Assembly (NCBI GenBank): GCA_022539475.1
Contig: VCMS01000284.1
Location: 1-64,000 of the forward strand
DNA length: 64,000 nucleotides
Direction of reading: 5' to 3'
From: Gracilaria domingensis
Lineage: Eukaryota > Rhodophyta > Florideophyceae > Gracilariales > Gracilariaceae
Shown here: one piece after another, positions 11,890 through 21,625 of the stretch
How the letters are laid out: every line of letters begins with the position of its first letter
Numbering within the stretch: the first letter of the stretch is position 1
Notes under the pieces: generated by a model
Databases searched by the model: none
Seen by the model: the letters and a program-made list of their open reading frames with translations, nothing else
What the model was told of the DNA's origin: nothing
Made by a program: the position numbers and the translations under genes

Positions 11890-13899
11890 TCAGTTTTTCT
11901 GAGCGTCGCCGCCAATCTGCGGAGGTTGCGATTCCGCAGGGGCGGCTACAGTTCCACCATTCGATGGCACCGTTTCCTGGTTTCCAGGCTGAGTCTCCGC
12001 CTTCGCACGAAGGTACGATTTGTCGGGAACACGTTCCCGCTCGGCGGGCGTCAACGACTCATACTGAGGCACTATCTTCGCCATATCCCGTATGGGCATT
12101 AAGCAATTCGGAGCGATGTGCCCTGGCCTGTAACAGGTATGACAAATAAGGTGACGAATAAGATCCGCGTTGGGCGGCCGGCGCTCCTGTCGAGGAGGGT
12201 ACGGGTCCCTCCATCCAGGGCGTTGGCTTCGATATCCGCCAGAGTGCGGCACGGGCAATGCCGGGACTTGACGTCCGGCGTACAGAGCGGGGTCTACATC
12301 TACTGTAGACTGCTCCGTCGTCGACGGCAATTCCGAACTCGGCATTGAACCATCGTCCTGTAACAGGTGCAGGTTATCATAAACCCCTTGAACAGAACCT
12401 CGCGAATGAGGCAGTGAGGAGTCTCGGCCTTCTACATGAAGGAGTCGGCGCGTGCGCGTCTTGATACCAGTGCGTGCTCGAGCTGCATCTCCCTCCGCTT
12501 GGGCAAATTGAACGAGTTCCAGATAGGTAATCCGGCGTTTGTTCTCCCGATAATGGGCTACCAACGTCCGAATTGATCGGTCCAGTCCATCAACAAACAT
12601 CGTACACCGCTCAGCTGCGGAGAACACGTTGCCACATCTGTGGAAAGCCTTATTGAGGCGGGTTGAATAAACGGTTTCCGACTCTTCGGCTCCTTGCTTC
12701 GTGTCTCGTAGCGCGAGTATGGCACCTTGTATCGCATTGCCTGTCGCGTAAGAGCGCAGGAGGTATTGTACCGCTTCCGGCCAGCACGTAACTCCTCCTT
12801 CGGAGGCGCGAGACGACCCACGAACCGAATTGAATTGATCTTCGGCTACACCCGTCAAAAAGTACGGCAGCGCGATGTAGGCCTGTGCCTCACTCATCCG
12901 AAGTACATCGGCTTCCGCTACGAAGCGGCTAAGAAAATCCAAGACCAGAATTGGATCTTCCCCAGAGAACTTGTGGGGCTTTAGCGTGAGCTCCATTTGT
13001 CGGAGATGATTTCGCACTTTGCCAGTCCCACGTGGGGTCCTCTGTGGCGTCGTGTCATCAAGCCGATAATATCGGTAAGATAGTAGCTTCCGATACAGTA
13101 AGTTTGTCGGCTTCAACTCCTTCAATCCGAGGTGTCTCCGTCCTTTCGTACGGCCTCGTGCAACGCCAGAAGTGGCTTCAGTAGCCCGCGAACGGGATGC
13201 ACGATAGCGAGAGCGCTCTTCCGCGCTGTCCGAAGAGTCGGTAGACGATCTCTTTTTGGGGCCCTCCTCATCAGAAGAGGATGAAGAAAACGAGTCAGAC
13301 TCAACCTTGACCTTCTTCTTTGCCGGACGATCCCGGGAACGGCGCGAGTGCTGAGAACCCTCAGAAACCGGGGCTCCCGGCGCAACAGCATCAGATACGA
13401 TGATTTGCTCGACCGTCTCCAGACGGGTAGCCAGGCGGTCCAGGCGTGCGGCAGCCTGCTCGTGCAGACCAGCCGACACCTGTCGGTGTTCCATAATCTG
13501 GTTGACATCAGACCGTAAAACACGGACGTCGCTCGAAACATCCCGGACACCGGCTTCATCGAGCCGTTGCCGGAGTTTCGTAATGTCCCGGATGAGGCCC
13601 ACTTGGGAGTTCTGCAGGATGCGAACCTGAGCCTCTAATTCACGGAGGGTATACTCGTCGGACCGCGACGACATAACGTCAACCGCTGCGGCGGCATCAG
13701 CCGCAGGTGCGGTTTCAGTTGGCCCACGAGTGGGTGGGGTCCCGTTATCAGAACGGCGGCCCCGGGAAGCCGGTTTCGGGTCGCCATTGCCTGGGACCTC
13801 CAGTGCGTCCTTCGGCAACGGAGGCAAACTTGCCGGCAAGCCGGACGAACCGGGCACAGAAGCGGCACGTGGCGCGCCACTCCTGCGACGGGACGACAT
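11890..13899 (-). CDS. gag: Gypsy 1 gag polyprotein (669 aa)
   Basis: ATG at 13899 (MSSRRRSG) opens 669 codons ending in TGA at 11890-11892. The N-terminal third is basic and Ser/Pro-rich, with a short heptad-like stretch (LRELEAQVRILQNSQ). The middle (about residues 290-470) resembles a retrotransposon capsid: FSGEDPILVLDFLSRF, YFLTGVAEDQF and AFHRCGNVFS. Near residue 590 there is one zinc knuckle, CHTCYRPGHIAPNC, of the C-x2-C-x4-H-x4-C type that binds the RNA genome. Downstream pol is in the -1 frame. Confidence 0.88.
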   Translation of the reverse strand: MSSRRRSGAPRAASVPGSSGLPASLPPLPKDALEVPGNGDPKPASRGRRSDNGTPPTRGPTETAPAADAAAAVDVMSSRSDEYTLRELEAQVRILQNSQVGLIRDITKLRQRLDEAGVRDVSSDVRVLRSDVNQIMEHRQVSAGLHEQAAARLDRLATRLETVEQIIVSDAVAPGAPVSEGSQHSRRSRDRPAKKKVKVESDSFSSSSSDEEGPKKRSSTDSSDSAEERSRYRASRSRATEATSGVARGRTKGRRHLGLKELKPTNLLYRKLLSYRYYRLDDTTPQRTPRGTGKVRNHLRQMELTLKPHKFSGEDPILVLDFLSRFVAEADVLRMSEAQAYIALPYFLTGVAEDQFNSVRGSSRASEGGVTCWPEAVQYLLRSYATGNAIQGAILALRDTKQGAEESETVYSTRLNKAFHRCGNVFSAAERCTMFVDGLDRSIRTLVAHYRENKRRITYLELVQFAQAEGDAARARTGIKTRTRRLLHVEGRDSSLPHSRGSVQGVYDNLHLLQDDGSMPSSELPSTTEQSTVDVDPALYAGRQVPALPVPHSGGYRSQRPGWRDPYPPRQERRPPNADLIRHLICHTCYRPGHIAPNCLMPIRDMAKIVPQYESLTPAERERVPDKSYLRAKAETQPGNQETVPSNGGTVAAPAESQPPQIGGDAQKN
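11893..11899 (-). promoter_or_regulatory. Candidate -1 frameshift site between gag and pol
   Basis: On the minus strand the end of gag reads CAG AAA AAC TGA. The heptamer G AAA AAC directly before the stop resembles the A AAA AAC class of slippery sites. Slipping back one base enters a frame that is open without a stop all the way into the protease. The first base (G) departs from the ideal heptamer, so efficiency is uncertain. Confidence 0.45.
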
Positions 13900-14040
13900 C
13901 GTTCACCGACACAGTCGGCCAATGGGCAACCAAAACAACTTCCGAAAACGGGCAATGAGAGAACCGTAAGAACGGATATTCCCAACTATCTGGGCTCCAA
14001 ACAAACGAACCAACTCCAACGAACGTTGGCCAATTAAGCC

Positions 14041-14060
14041 GATTCTAAGTCGGGAGACCA
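14041..14060 (-). promoter_or_regulatory. Primer-binding site of gypsy element 1
   Basis: On the minus strand, three bases after the 5' LTR, the sequence reads TGGTCTCCCGACTTAGAATC. It starts with the TGG that pairs with a tRNA CCA end. The tRNA identity is not assignable from the window. Confidence 0.6.
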
Positions 14061-14063
14061 GTT

Positions 14064-14920
14064 TGTGGTGCAAAACACTCGACGGGAAAACAACAAACCG
14101 CGTCGCGGACGAGCACCTCAGGGTGTTCAGGCCCTGCTCCCTGTGAAGGGCAGTCGAGCGGCAGAACCCTCCGATAGGGCCAACACGAGCCGGGTGTAAA
14201 TCCGGGTGGCCCCGATCTGGGCGTGCAGTCGGAGGTAGAAGGGGTAGAATCGGCGTAGGTATCCGGATGGTTCCGGCGAGCCACAGCGAGTGGGGGTATC
14301 CAGCCCAACAGTATGGGACGACAAAAGATCAACAAACGAGCCGCACTGCGGAGCACTGACTCGCGATAAGCGGGAAAACTCCCGAGACAAATAGAACAAA
14401 CCTACAATGTAGGGCAGAGTAGCGAAAGCCGTAAAACGGAAATGAAAACAATAAAATAGATAAGAAAAGTGCCGTGACGACGGATTAGTACTCCTCAGGG
14501 ACGGAGGTTGGTTGATCAGCCCGGAATTGCGGCGGTATTCCCCAGGATGGGGCTGGTGACCGTGCGCAAGCGGCAAGAAGATCAGAGCCAAAGGCCTCGT
14601 TGAGGTTTACTTCCCGTACAGTGGCGGCAAGTGCCGCCACTTATATACGGCACTTGAAAATATCAATTAAAATATCTAACTATCCGGCGCTGCCGGCCAA
14701 TACACTACAGGTGTGCAACCGTGGCAGGCTTGCCACGGCGCACCCGCTATCGGGCCAACTTGGCACACGTGTGCAGAAATACTACCCTTCCTAGGCATAC
14801 CCCAAAATAGGGGCACTACCCCAGTAGCCTCTCATAACCTGAGGTGTCGAAGCCGGTAACGGATCAACAAACTATGAAAAGCACCTCGGTGCATCCCCAC
14901 AAAGGGCGTTTTGCTCTACA
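14064..14920 (-). repeat. 5' LTR of gypsy element 1
   Basis: Direct repeat of 3160-4012, with the same TG/CA ends, TATATAAG box and hairpins. Followed in the plus view by the GAAGG target duplication at 14921-14925. Confidence 0.93.
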
Positions 14921-14925
14921 GAAGG

Positions 14926-16149
14926 GGGGCAAACCATGCGATTCGTGCAGCATGAATTCCTTGGATCCTAAAACATCAAAGAATGCGTTCAAGTTGTCTT
15001 CTCAATGCTTTGTAACTCTTGGCCCGGAGACAACTCAACCTCGTTTGCGTGATGGGTGTTGTCATTACGGAAACGCCATTGCTCCTTACGAAGGTCAAGA
15101 ATTTCGCTCTGTCCATCATCGTACCGCAATGAGTACTTCCGTGACCTTGGTCCATACCGTTGAATCCTCCCAGGGTAGTACTGCTTGTCAAGCGGCCAAT
15201 AAACTTCGATTCCATCACCAACAACCGGTCAGCGCCTTACCGTTCTTCGAGCTTCCCGAGTAATTAAACTTCCTGACGGAGCGGCTATTATCGGTCGGGC
15301 AGGGGCCGCTAAATCGTCTTGTTCGGCTTTCGTGTGATTCTGAGCAGCTTCTTCCGTCTGCGCGGTTGTGTTGCTTCCCAACGTATCTAGAGTCGTGGTC
15401 TCTGGCTCAGATATCATTGTTTGTTGAGCACTTGCTGTTGCGTTCTCGTACGGCAACAACACGGCATCGAAATTCTCTTCGTCGGATGTAATCTCATCTA
15501 CTGATGCATCGCTGTCTGCGTCTTCCTCATGATCATGTAAGTGATCCATAGCGACGCCTAAGGAAATGTCCAACTCGTCGATGGCATTTTGCACAGTAGC
15601 AGCGAGCTCGTCGTGGGGTTCTGAATGTCGGACATCTTCTACTGCTGCAGAAACAGTTCTCCCGTTCACTCCGGGTACTGTCACCGTCCTGCTGTCATGG
15701 TCGTAAGCGATGACTGGCTTGGGGATTGACCACTTTCCACGCTCTTCATGCTGATTCTTGACATATATCTGCACTTGATCTCCAACGGATATGGGTGATT
15801 CAGTCACAGCCTTTGAGCGCATGATCAGATTCAACTTCCTCTTCGCGATAATAGCTTCATTTGCTTTACACAGGGCATCTGGAACGGAAACTGGGTCGTT
15901 TGAGTTTTCCACGGGTCGAGTGTAGTCTTTGGCAAGCTCATTCGCAGACAAGACATCGTTTCCGTAGAGGTCATTCGATATGCGAATAGCTTTCTGGATG
16001 ATGATGTTGACACGATTCTTCTCCTCAGAGTTACAATCGGACTTGAGACGTAGATACACATCGCGTATGAACCTGTGCTTAGACTCTAGAACATTCTTGA
16101 AGTGTCTCCGTGGTGGAACCGGACGCATCTGTATACCAGACTGCTCCAA
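14926..16149 (-). pseudogene. Copia-type integrase C-terminal part and Tudor-like segment
   Basis: A 306-codon frame (ATG at 16149) begins in the integrase core region and carries a VGDQVQIYVKNQ / GKWSIPKPVIAYD / VTVPGVNGRTV block typical of retroelement integrase C-terminal domains, then an acidic linker (DHEEDADSD). A single TGA at 15229-15231 ends it. The same frame then continues with GIEVYWPLDKQYYPGRI, KYSLRYDDGQSEILDL and EQWRF, resembling a Tudor/Agenet-type chromatin-reader fold. Just before 14926 the coding frame runs into the gypsy insertion and resumes at 3159. Confidence 0.65.
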
Positions 16150-16291
16150 ATACTGTTTGAATATGGTATTATGGAAACCTCTGTCAAACAGAACAGCCTT
16201 TGGCGTCCAAAATGAGGAAATCTAAAGCGCTTCGAAGGCAGAGATAGCACAAGTCTTCGATGTATCTACTACTGGACAGCCAGCAGAATAT

Positions 16292-16902
16292 CTAGATGCA
16301 GAGTCCATTGCGTGGAACACACATAATTCGTCCCAAGAACATGTGATCTACGCATACCACGTCATTAAAAGACCTACTCATGGTACTCAGAGACACTTTC
16401 CTAGTGGTCTGAGGGAGGGATGTCGTCTTACAATGTGTGCATTTCTCTAACACTTCAGACAAATACTTATTGACTCCTTCAGTCCATAGGTCGTTTCTCT
16501 GTAACAGTACCTTTATGTCCGAGTATGGTGCCTGACCACAAACATGTCGATGAACCTTATCGACAATCCGTTTGACCTCGCTCCACGGTCTCTCAGCCTG
16601 TGAGTCAGCTACGTTATCCATTGCACAGTACAGGATACTCTGATTCTTCTCGGACACGCTTCTTGCTCCTGACAGGAACTCAGAGTAGGGGATGTAGTTA
16701 TGCATGTCGAGATCTACAAGCGAGATGAATCCTTGCGAGTTTCCATTTTCATCAGGCGGTAATTGCAACGCGTTAGTTCCAATGTGTAGAATGTTGCAGT
16801 CTTGATCAGATTTCTTCCTACGACCCACTGCGTTGACCCTTCAATGATCAAATGCCTGATTCTAACTGCATCTCCATCCGTCGATCTGGCTTCGAGTACC
16901 AC
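16292..16902 (-). pseudogene. Copia-type protease end and integrase zinc-binding region
   Basis: The upstream piece (16714-16902) reads IRHLIIEGSTQWVVGRNLI, like the C-terminal lobe of a retropepsin. The 178-codon frame (16292-16828) contains the integrase HHCC zinc site (KVHRHVCGQA, then CTHC) and the first catalytic Asp segment VVCVDHMFLG. Order and orientation agree with gag upstream and RT downstream. Frame changes between the pieces show that it is not functional. Confidence 0.65.
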
Positions 16903-17040
16903 GGATCCCAGAATAGGCCTACATTCACTCGAATGTTCTCCCTTTCCATATTCCCAAAAAGGTCAATCCGCTACAGCTTCAGGGATAGGATCAAGAACAG
17001 CATCCCACTCGGGACTCACCATGTGTTTAATCATATGCAG

Positions 17041-17290
17041 TTCGCTTATTCCAATACCGCTGTACGGGGCACCATTATCAAGTAAGGGGCCAACAACGTT
17101 CTCTAACACTGGTTCAGAGGTATTCGAACAGCACTGAACCATGTTGAACGATATGACGTTCTTCTTATCTTGAGATTTTTGAGACTCATCTAAGCAGAGA
17201 GTGCCTGGTTTTAGCGAACCGTCCTCTTGGTGGTCGCTTCTCCAGTGTCCATACTTTTCACACTTGTGGCACTTGGTTCTTGCTTTTATC
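17041..17290 (-). pseudogene. Copia-type nucleocapsid knuckle and protease active site
   Basis: At 17221-17280 the minus strand encodes KCHKCEKYGHWRSDH, a zinc knuckle in which the last Cys is His. Near 17070-17095 it encodes LLDNGAPYSGIG, a retropepsin active site with Asn at the usual Ser/Thr. A TGA stop follows further into the protease, so the frame is dead. Confidence 0.6.
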
Positions 17291-17617
17291 TCAGCCAGTT
17301 GTTCCGGGGTTTTTCTCTGTCTGCCCCGAGTGTTGTCCTTGCCCTTCGACCTGGCACTTGATGCAGAACTGCTTGCAAGGCGGTCTTACTGCTATCAACC
17401 TGGCTTGTCTTTCCACATTGGCGTAGTACTGATGCTATCGACTCGTAGGATACAGTTCTGAGAAAGTCATTTGTTGAAGCACTTGCAGAAAGCTTCACAT
17501 CTGAGATAGTACAATTTGCCAAAACGGAGATTCACTGATTGCTATCGACATTTGCGTTCGCTAACAAGGTAACCGCGACCAAAGCTTCTGAAAGCTTGGC
17601 TTCTTCTCCACGTGCGT

Positions 17618-18049
17618 TCACTCTGGACACCTGAGCTGAAACCGAGACTCAAAATTCATACAAGTTTCGTTTGAGCCTCTACGGCTGTTGAGTAACGTGA
17701 GAAAATTTTGATAAACGTCTGTCACCACTAGTAGAGGGTCTCTCTTGTACACAGCGTTTACAATCGCTTGCACACCCTTCTCAGATTTCACGACGTCATT
17801 CGGAACAGAGCGACGCAGGTCCTTCGCTCGTCCATACAGTTGAGACTGTAACAGTAGCCCTCGAATCTGCTTCGTTGCACGATACGAGTTAGATTCTGGC
17901 ATCAAGTCGTGATACGCCTCCCATTGCTTCACTGCCTGACCGTATTCTTCTTGATTGCCGCGTCCGTCTGTCCAAGGGACATGCTGCAGATCCCAGCTAA
18001 AGCGTGGGCGCTTCGGCAGGCCCTTAGATGAGCTAGAATCTGGGCCCAT
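17618..18049 (-). pseudogene. Copia-type gag N-terminal part (143 aa)
   Basis: ATG at 18049 opens 143 codons with RFSWDLQHVPWTDG, then EEYGQAVKQWEAYHDLMP and QIRGLLLQSQLYGRA, and ends in a TGA. The composition and position next to the primer-binding site fit a copia-type gag capsid. Its ATG lies inside the primer-binding site. The frame should continue to the zinc knuckle near 17250, so the stop is premature. Confidence 0.65.
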
Positions 18050-18052
18050 AAC
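18041..18052 (-). promoter_or_regulatory. Copia-type primer-binding site
   Basis: The minus strand reads GTTATGGGCCCA next to the inner edge of the 5' LTR-like repeat. It matches the half-tRNA (initiator-Met anticodon arm) primer site known from copia-class elements, and supports the copia assignment independently of the proteins. Confidence 0.65.
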
Positions 18053-18290
18053 AACAAAAGATACGACAATTGATGGGTGCTGTCGTGTGGGCGTTTACTT
18101 CTTGAGTCGGTGTCTACAAGTCTGGCTACGTAGTTCGGGTTCTGCAGCTGCTGCAGCAACCCTATGTAGTGCGTGCTGCACTGCTACGTGCAGCGCCTTC
18201 CACCAAGGTCACTGCTCTCATCTTTGGTGACCAAACTACAGAGCAGTGCCTGCAGCCAGAACAGTCCGATCTATCTGTACAAGATCTACA
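18052..18290 (-). repeat. 5' LTR-like repeat of the copia-type element
   Basis: Diverged direct copy of 1345-1590, ending TGTACAAGATCTACA in the plus view. It lies directly outside the copia primer-binding site, as a 5' LTR must. Confidence 0.7.
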
Positions 18291-18680
18291 AAGGCAGACA
18301 ATACGGTTGCTTAAGTAGCTCTACGTCTGTGTTACGCTACAGATTTTCCGATGCAAAGCGTTTGGTCTTGCCAATAATAATGTATTCTGGTATCTCGTAC
18401 AGAGCTTTCAGTTATCTATGTAAGTGAACGAAGTATAAAAAAGTTTCTAAGTAGACTTGCCGAGCATGTGTTAGTCAAATTAGTTGATTCGTTTTGCTAT
18501 ACAACAATCGAGTGTTTTCTCTTTACTCGCGAGGTCCTGCAGCATCACTATTATGGCAGTGGGTTTGTTACAAAACGCGAAGACAACTGCATTGAAGATT
18601 GCAACCTCTTCTCTTCGAAGCAGCCAAAACGTTTTAAATTTACTTACTTCTATGAGCATTTTCAAAATGGAAGACTGAAA
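18291..18680. other. Intergenic sequence, nothing recognised
   Basis: AT-rich sequence between the copia 5' LTR-like repeat and a palindrome cluster. Short frames exist on both strands but none resembles a known protein or carries a domain. Confidence 0.5.
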
Positions 18681-18684
18681 GAGG

Positions 18685-18788
18685 GTACATGGAAGAGAGT
18701 TCTTCCACTGGAAGAGCTCTTCCATGTACACTATTCCAGAAAAACCCTACATGGAAGAGATCTCTTCCATGTATGTGACAAGGGTTAA
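18685..18788. repeat. Palindromic GGAAGAG/CTCTTCC cluster (copy 1)
   Basis: Contains ACTGGAAGAGCTCTTCCA and the perfect palindrome CATGGAAGAGATCTCTTCCATG, flanked by AACCCT and AGGGTT and ending GACAAGGGTTAAC. The final 80 bases recur in the same orientation near 26965-27047. Confidence 0.7.
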
Positions 18789-18799
18789 CGTGGTCTGTA

Positions 18800-19976
18800 C
18801 GTGGTGGCCATGATTGCAGTTTCACGGAAAGCTCCTATGCGCTTACGTTTCTGCGGTCGCTGTAAGAAGTGTTATTGCACTCGAGCGATGTGTAATAACC
18901 TGATCGGTCCTTCGTTATTGCCCTCTTTCAGGGCCATAACCAAATCGGGTCAGCATTGGAGGCGAACCAAGAATTTTACTTATATTCTTCGGACATTGTA
19001 CGTTGTGCACATCAAGTGCGCATACAGTGCGTCCTATTGCTCGCATGCAGTTCTGTGGCTCTCCGATGTCAAACCGTGCAATACGCGAGTTATATCAAAG
19101 GCCTCGTGCAATAACGGGTCACTTGACAGCAAAATTGATCCCTCGCCTTCGGCTCGGGCCCACGTTTTGCTGTCTGGTGCCCCGTTATCTGCACTCGACT
19201 GTTGATACATTCCATACAAAGCTAGGCAACGAAACAAGGGCCAGCCACCCGTTTTCTTTTTCTTTTCCTCTGCCTTCTTTTGATTTGTCGTCGCACTCGC
19301 GACGACGGGAGGGGTTTTTGCGAGCAACGCACACGTGTGGTGCAGCGTGCACCACACGTGTGCAACATGATTCCTTGCCTTGCCCGTGCCATCGTGGCAC
19401 AGTTCCCGTGTTGTGTCACTCTTCGGATTGCAGCGAACGCCGCTTTGCGTTGGAAAACCAAAAGTGGCTGGCGCAGCAGCGGCAACTGCAGTCTGCAGCA
19501 ACACAATATCTTATTCGATGGCAAGTCCTGAACGCTCGTTTGTTCTTCTGGCCTCGCACGTGGCACTTGTCGCACCGGCATTTTCACTTCTGCCTTGCGC
19601 TCGGCCCCTCGTTCCGCGCTGCTGCTTTCACCATCAAACTGCTCTTGCTGCTGCTCTTCTATACTCGCTTTCAAACATTCGCGTCCGTTCCTGCGCAATC
19701 GCGTCAGCCGCACAATTTCCATCGCTCCGCAACCGTTTCACTTCTGCAATGGCACCCCGGGTCTTCTCTTTGCGTTTTGCCTCGTGTACCTCGCGCCTTT
19801 GTCTTTGTGTCGTGCGCCGCCACTTCTTCAGCGTCCGCGTGCCGTTGCGGTTCGTGGCCGACCTCACTTTAGTAAGCACCCACTGCCTCTTCTGCTACGT
19901 TCGTCTGTCTCTAGCTCTAGGGTAACTCCGGTGATTCGCATAATAGCCTCGCTAGCGCAACAAAAAGAGACAGACT
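18800..19976. other. GC-rich stretch, probably untranslated or LTR-type sequence
   Basis: Frames are open on both strands, mainly because of base composition, and none looks like a protein. There are strong hairpins, for example around 19330-19365 (GTGTGGTGCAGCGTGCACCACAC) and at GTGCCATCGTGGCAC. By position it could be the 3' untranslated and LTR end of gypsy element 2, but I found no second LTR copy. Confidence 0.35.
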
Positions 19977-21125
19977 CGAGCACTAGAGCGTGACTGGCGG
20001 TGGCTCTGCAGTCCATTACCGGTTGTTGACGGAAGCATAGGGCTCCTTACTTGTGCTGCGCGGAGATCTTCAGAGGATCCAGTCGTGGACAATCGCAATG
20101 ATTCGTTGGATCGATTGCGCGCGCGACGGCATCGCGGTAGGACTGGCTCTTCTGCTCTATCTTCGGGTCGTTCTGCCCGGCTTGATATCTCAAGACACCA
20201 CCCTTTTTCCCGCTCCCGCCATGAGTCGAGGCCCCAAGAGAACCAACGTCTTTGGGCACCTTCGGCAGAGCAGTGTTCTGGAAGTAGCGATGCTACTGCG
20301 GCCATCACAACAGCTACTACGGCGCCGCCCGCCGACCATTCGGACAGCGATGACGAGATCGTAATGACGAGGGTTCATCCTCCGCAGGCTCGTCATCGCA
20401 GAAACGCTTCTTCTCGGGATCCTTCGGTTACCGTGCGCGGCGACCTCATAGATCTGGTGACTCCTTCGCAGTCTTCGCACAGCTCCGCGGGCAAGTCTGA
20501 CTTGTCGTTTGAGGACGCGATGGAGGGGAGGGTTATAGCTGAGGCTGAACAGGCGGTTCCTAAGTAGAGGTTGGAATGTCTCATGTACGGGGATGGCACG
20601 AAGTTCGGTCGTGCAGAGTTTGAGAAAGGAAGGTTGTACGCCTCAGCTCGGAGGGCTCGAACACTTCTATCCGATACATGGGGGCGCGTTCTACATGGAG
20701 CCACTCAGAAACAACCTCCCTGTTCTGACGTCCGTTATTGCACCAGGAAGAGTGGTAAATTCAACGTCGACAACATCAACACCGACACCGATCTCTTCGA
20801 TGCACCGGATATCCGCCTCCGTCGGTCGCCTATAAACTCGGGGATCGCCTCTCGCGCTGTTCGTATTGTCTCCCTCTACCCTGGTTGCAAATTGGAGATC
20901 GGGGGCCCAGGATCGAGAGCCCCAACGCCCGCATCTAGGGATTACCTCCTCCCCAGAGCCCGTCGCCTATTCCTTACCTCGGACGGCGGTTGTAATTGCA
21001 TTCTGACTTCTTTTGCGAGCGTTCTTGATCGCTTAGCCGGCAGTTCGGCTGCTAGACATCCTCGAGCAACGCTCGGCGTCGTCCGTGGCTTTCCGCAACG
21101 TATCATCGGCGACTGGCTTCGTTGA
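19977..21125 (+). pseudogene. Antisense frame at the 3' end of gypsy element 2 (one amber stop)
   Basis: One plus-strand frame is open from about 19977 to 21125 except for a single TAG at 20565-20567. The first part is Arg/Ser-rich (RLRARRHRGRTG, DHSDSDDEIVMTRV). The second part reads YGDGTKFGRAEFEKGRLYAS and KFNVDNINTDTDLFDAPDI. I recognise no family. Its place, antisense to pol and beyond the integrase, is the same as that of the accessory frame in gypsy element 1, although the two proteins show no similarity by eye. It could be a broken gene, a readthrough gene or chance. Confidence 0.35.
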
Positions 21126-21625
21126 GAACCTTGGTCTTGGCCTCTCTTTGCACAAAGTCCGAGCGAGACTTAGAACTTTCGATGCGATAGCGCATATGGC
21201 CGCGATCTCTTCCTGATCGTTAGACTTGCGAAGGAAGATGAAGTGAACCACGTCGTCGGCATCGACTCGTCGAGGCGACTCATCCTCGATGGAGTGGAAG
21301 AGTGCCCGCTGCGGCTCTGTGCGGGGAGCCTCGCCCTCTGCGGTGGGGGCGGAAATCCCACGGTGACTGAGGTCCGCGAGGTGTTTCTTGCTTCCCGCCG
21401 CTAGGGCCTCGATCGGTAGTATGCGTAAGTAGACATCCCCAATGCGTAAACTTGTGGATACCCTTCTATGCTTCACCCTCATCTTTCCTCACATTCCTTA
21501 TCCACTTTCCTCCTGCGGACCCCCGTTGTTTCTCCTTATGCGACAGAGCGCACGACCTCAGGCATGCTCCCGCTAGTGCCGGAGATCCCTTGGCGGGTGG
21601 TCCGCGTTCTTCTCTCTCTTCGGCT

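Larger units (their letters stand above)
3160..14920 (-). mobile_element. Full-length Ty3/gypsy LTR retrotransposon nested in a copia element
   Basis: The element is bounded by two direct repeats (3160-4012 and 14064-14920) that begin TG and end CA in the plus view. They differ by only a handful of substitutions and single-base indels, so the insertion is recent. The 5-bp duplication GAAGG is present at 3155-3159 and 14921-14925. Coding order on the minus strand is gag, pol (protease, reverse transcriptase, RNase H, integrase), then a chromodomain frame, which points to a chromovirus-like lineage. It also carries a plus-strand accessory frame between pol and the 3' LTR. The copy looks disabled: the RT catalytic motif is YLGD rather than YLDD, and pol loses frame near the integrase GPY motif. 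Confidence 0.93.

Noticed and set aside
19003-19993. Long overlapping plus and minus frames at 19.0-20.0 kb as genes
   Set aside because: All frames on both strands are open because of composition, none has domain-like sequence, and none keeps a convincing start.
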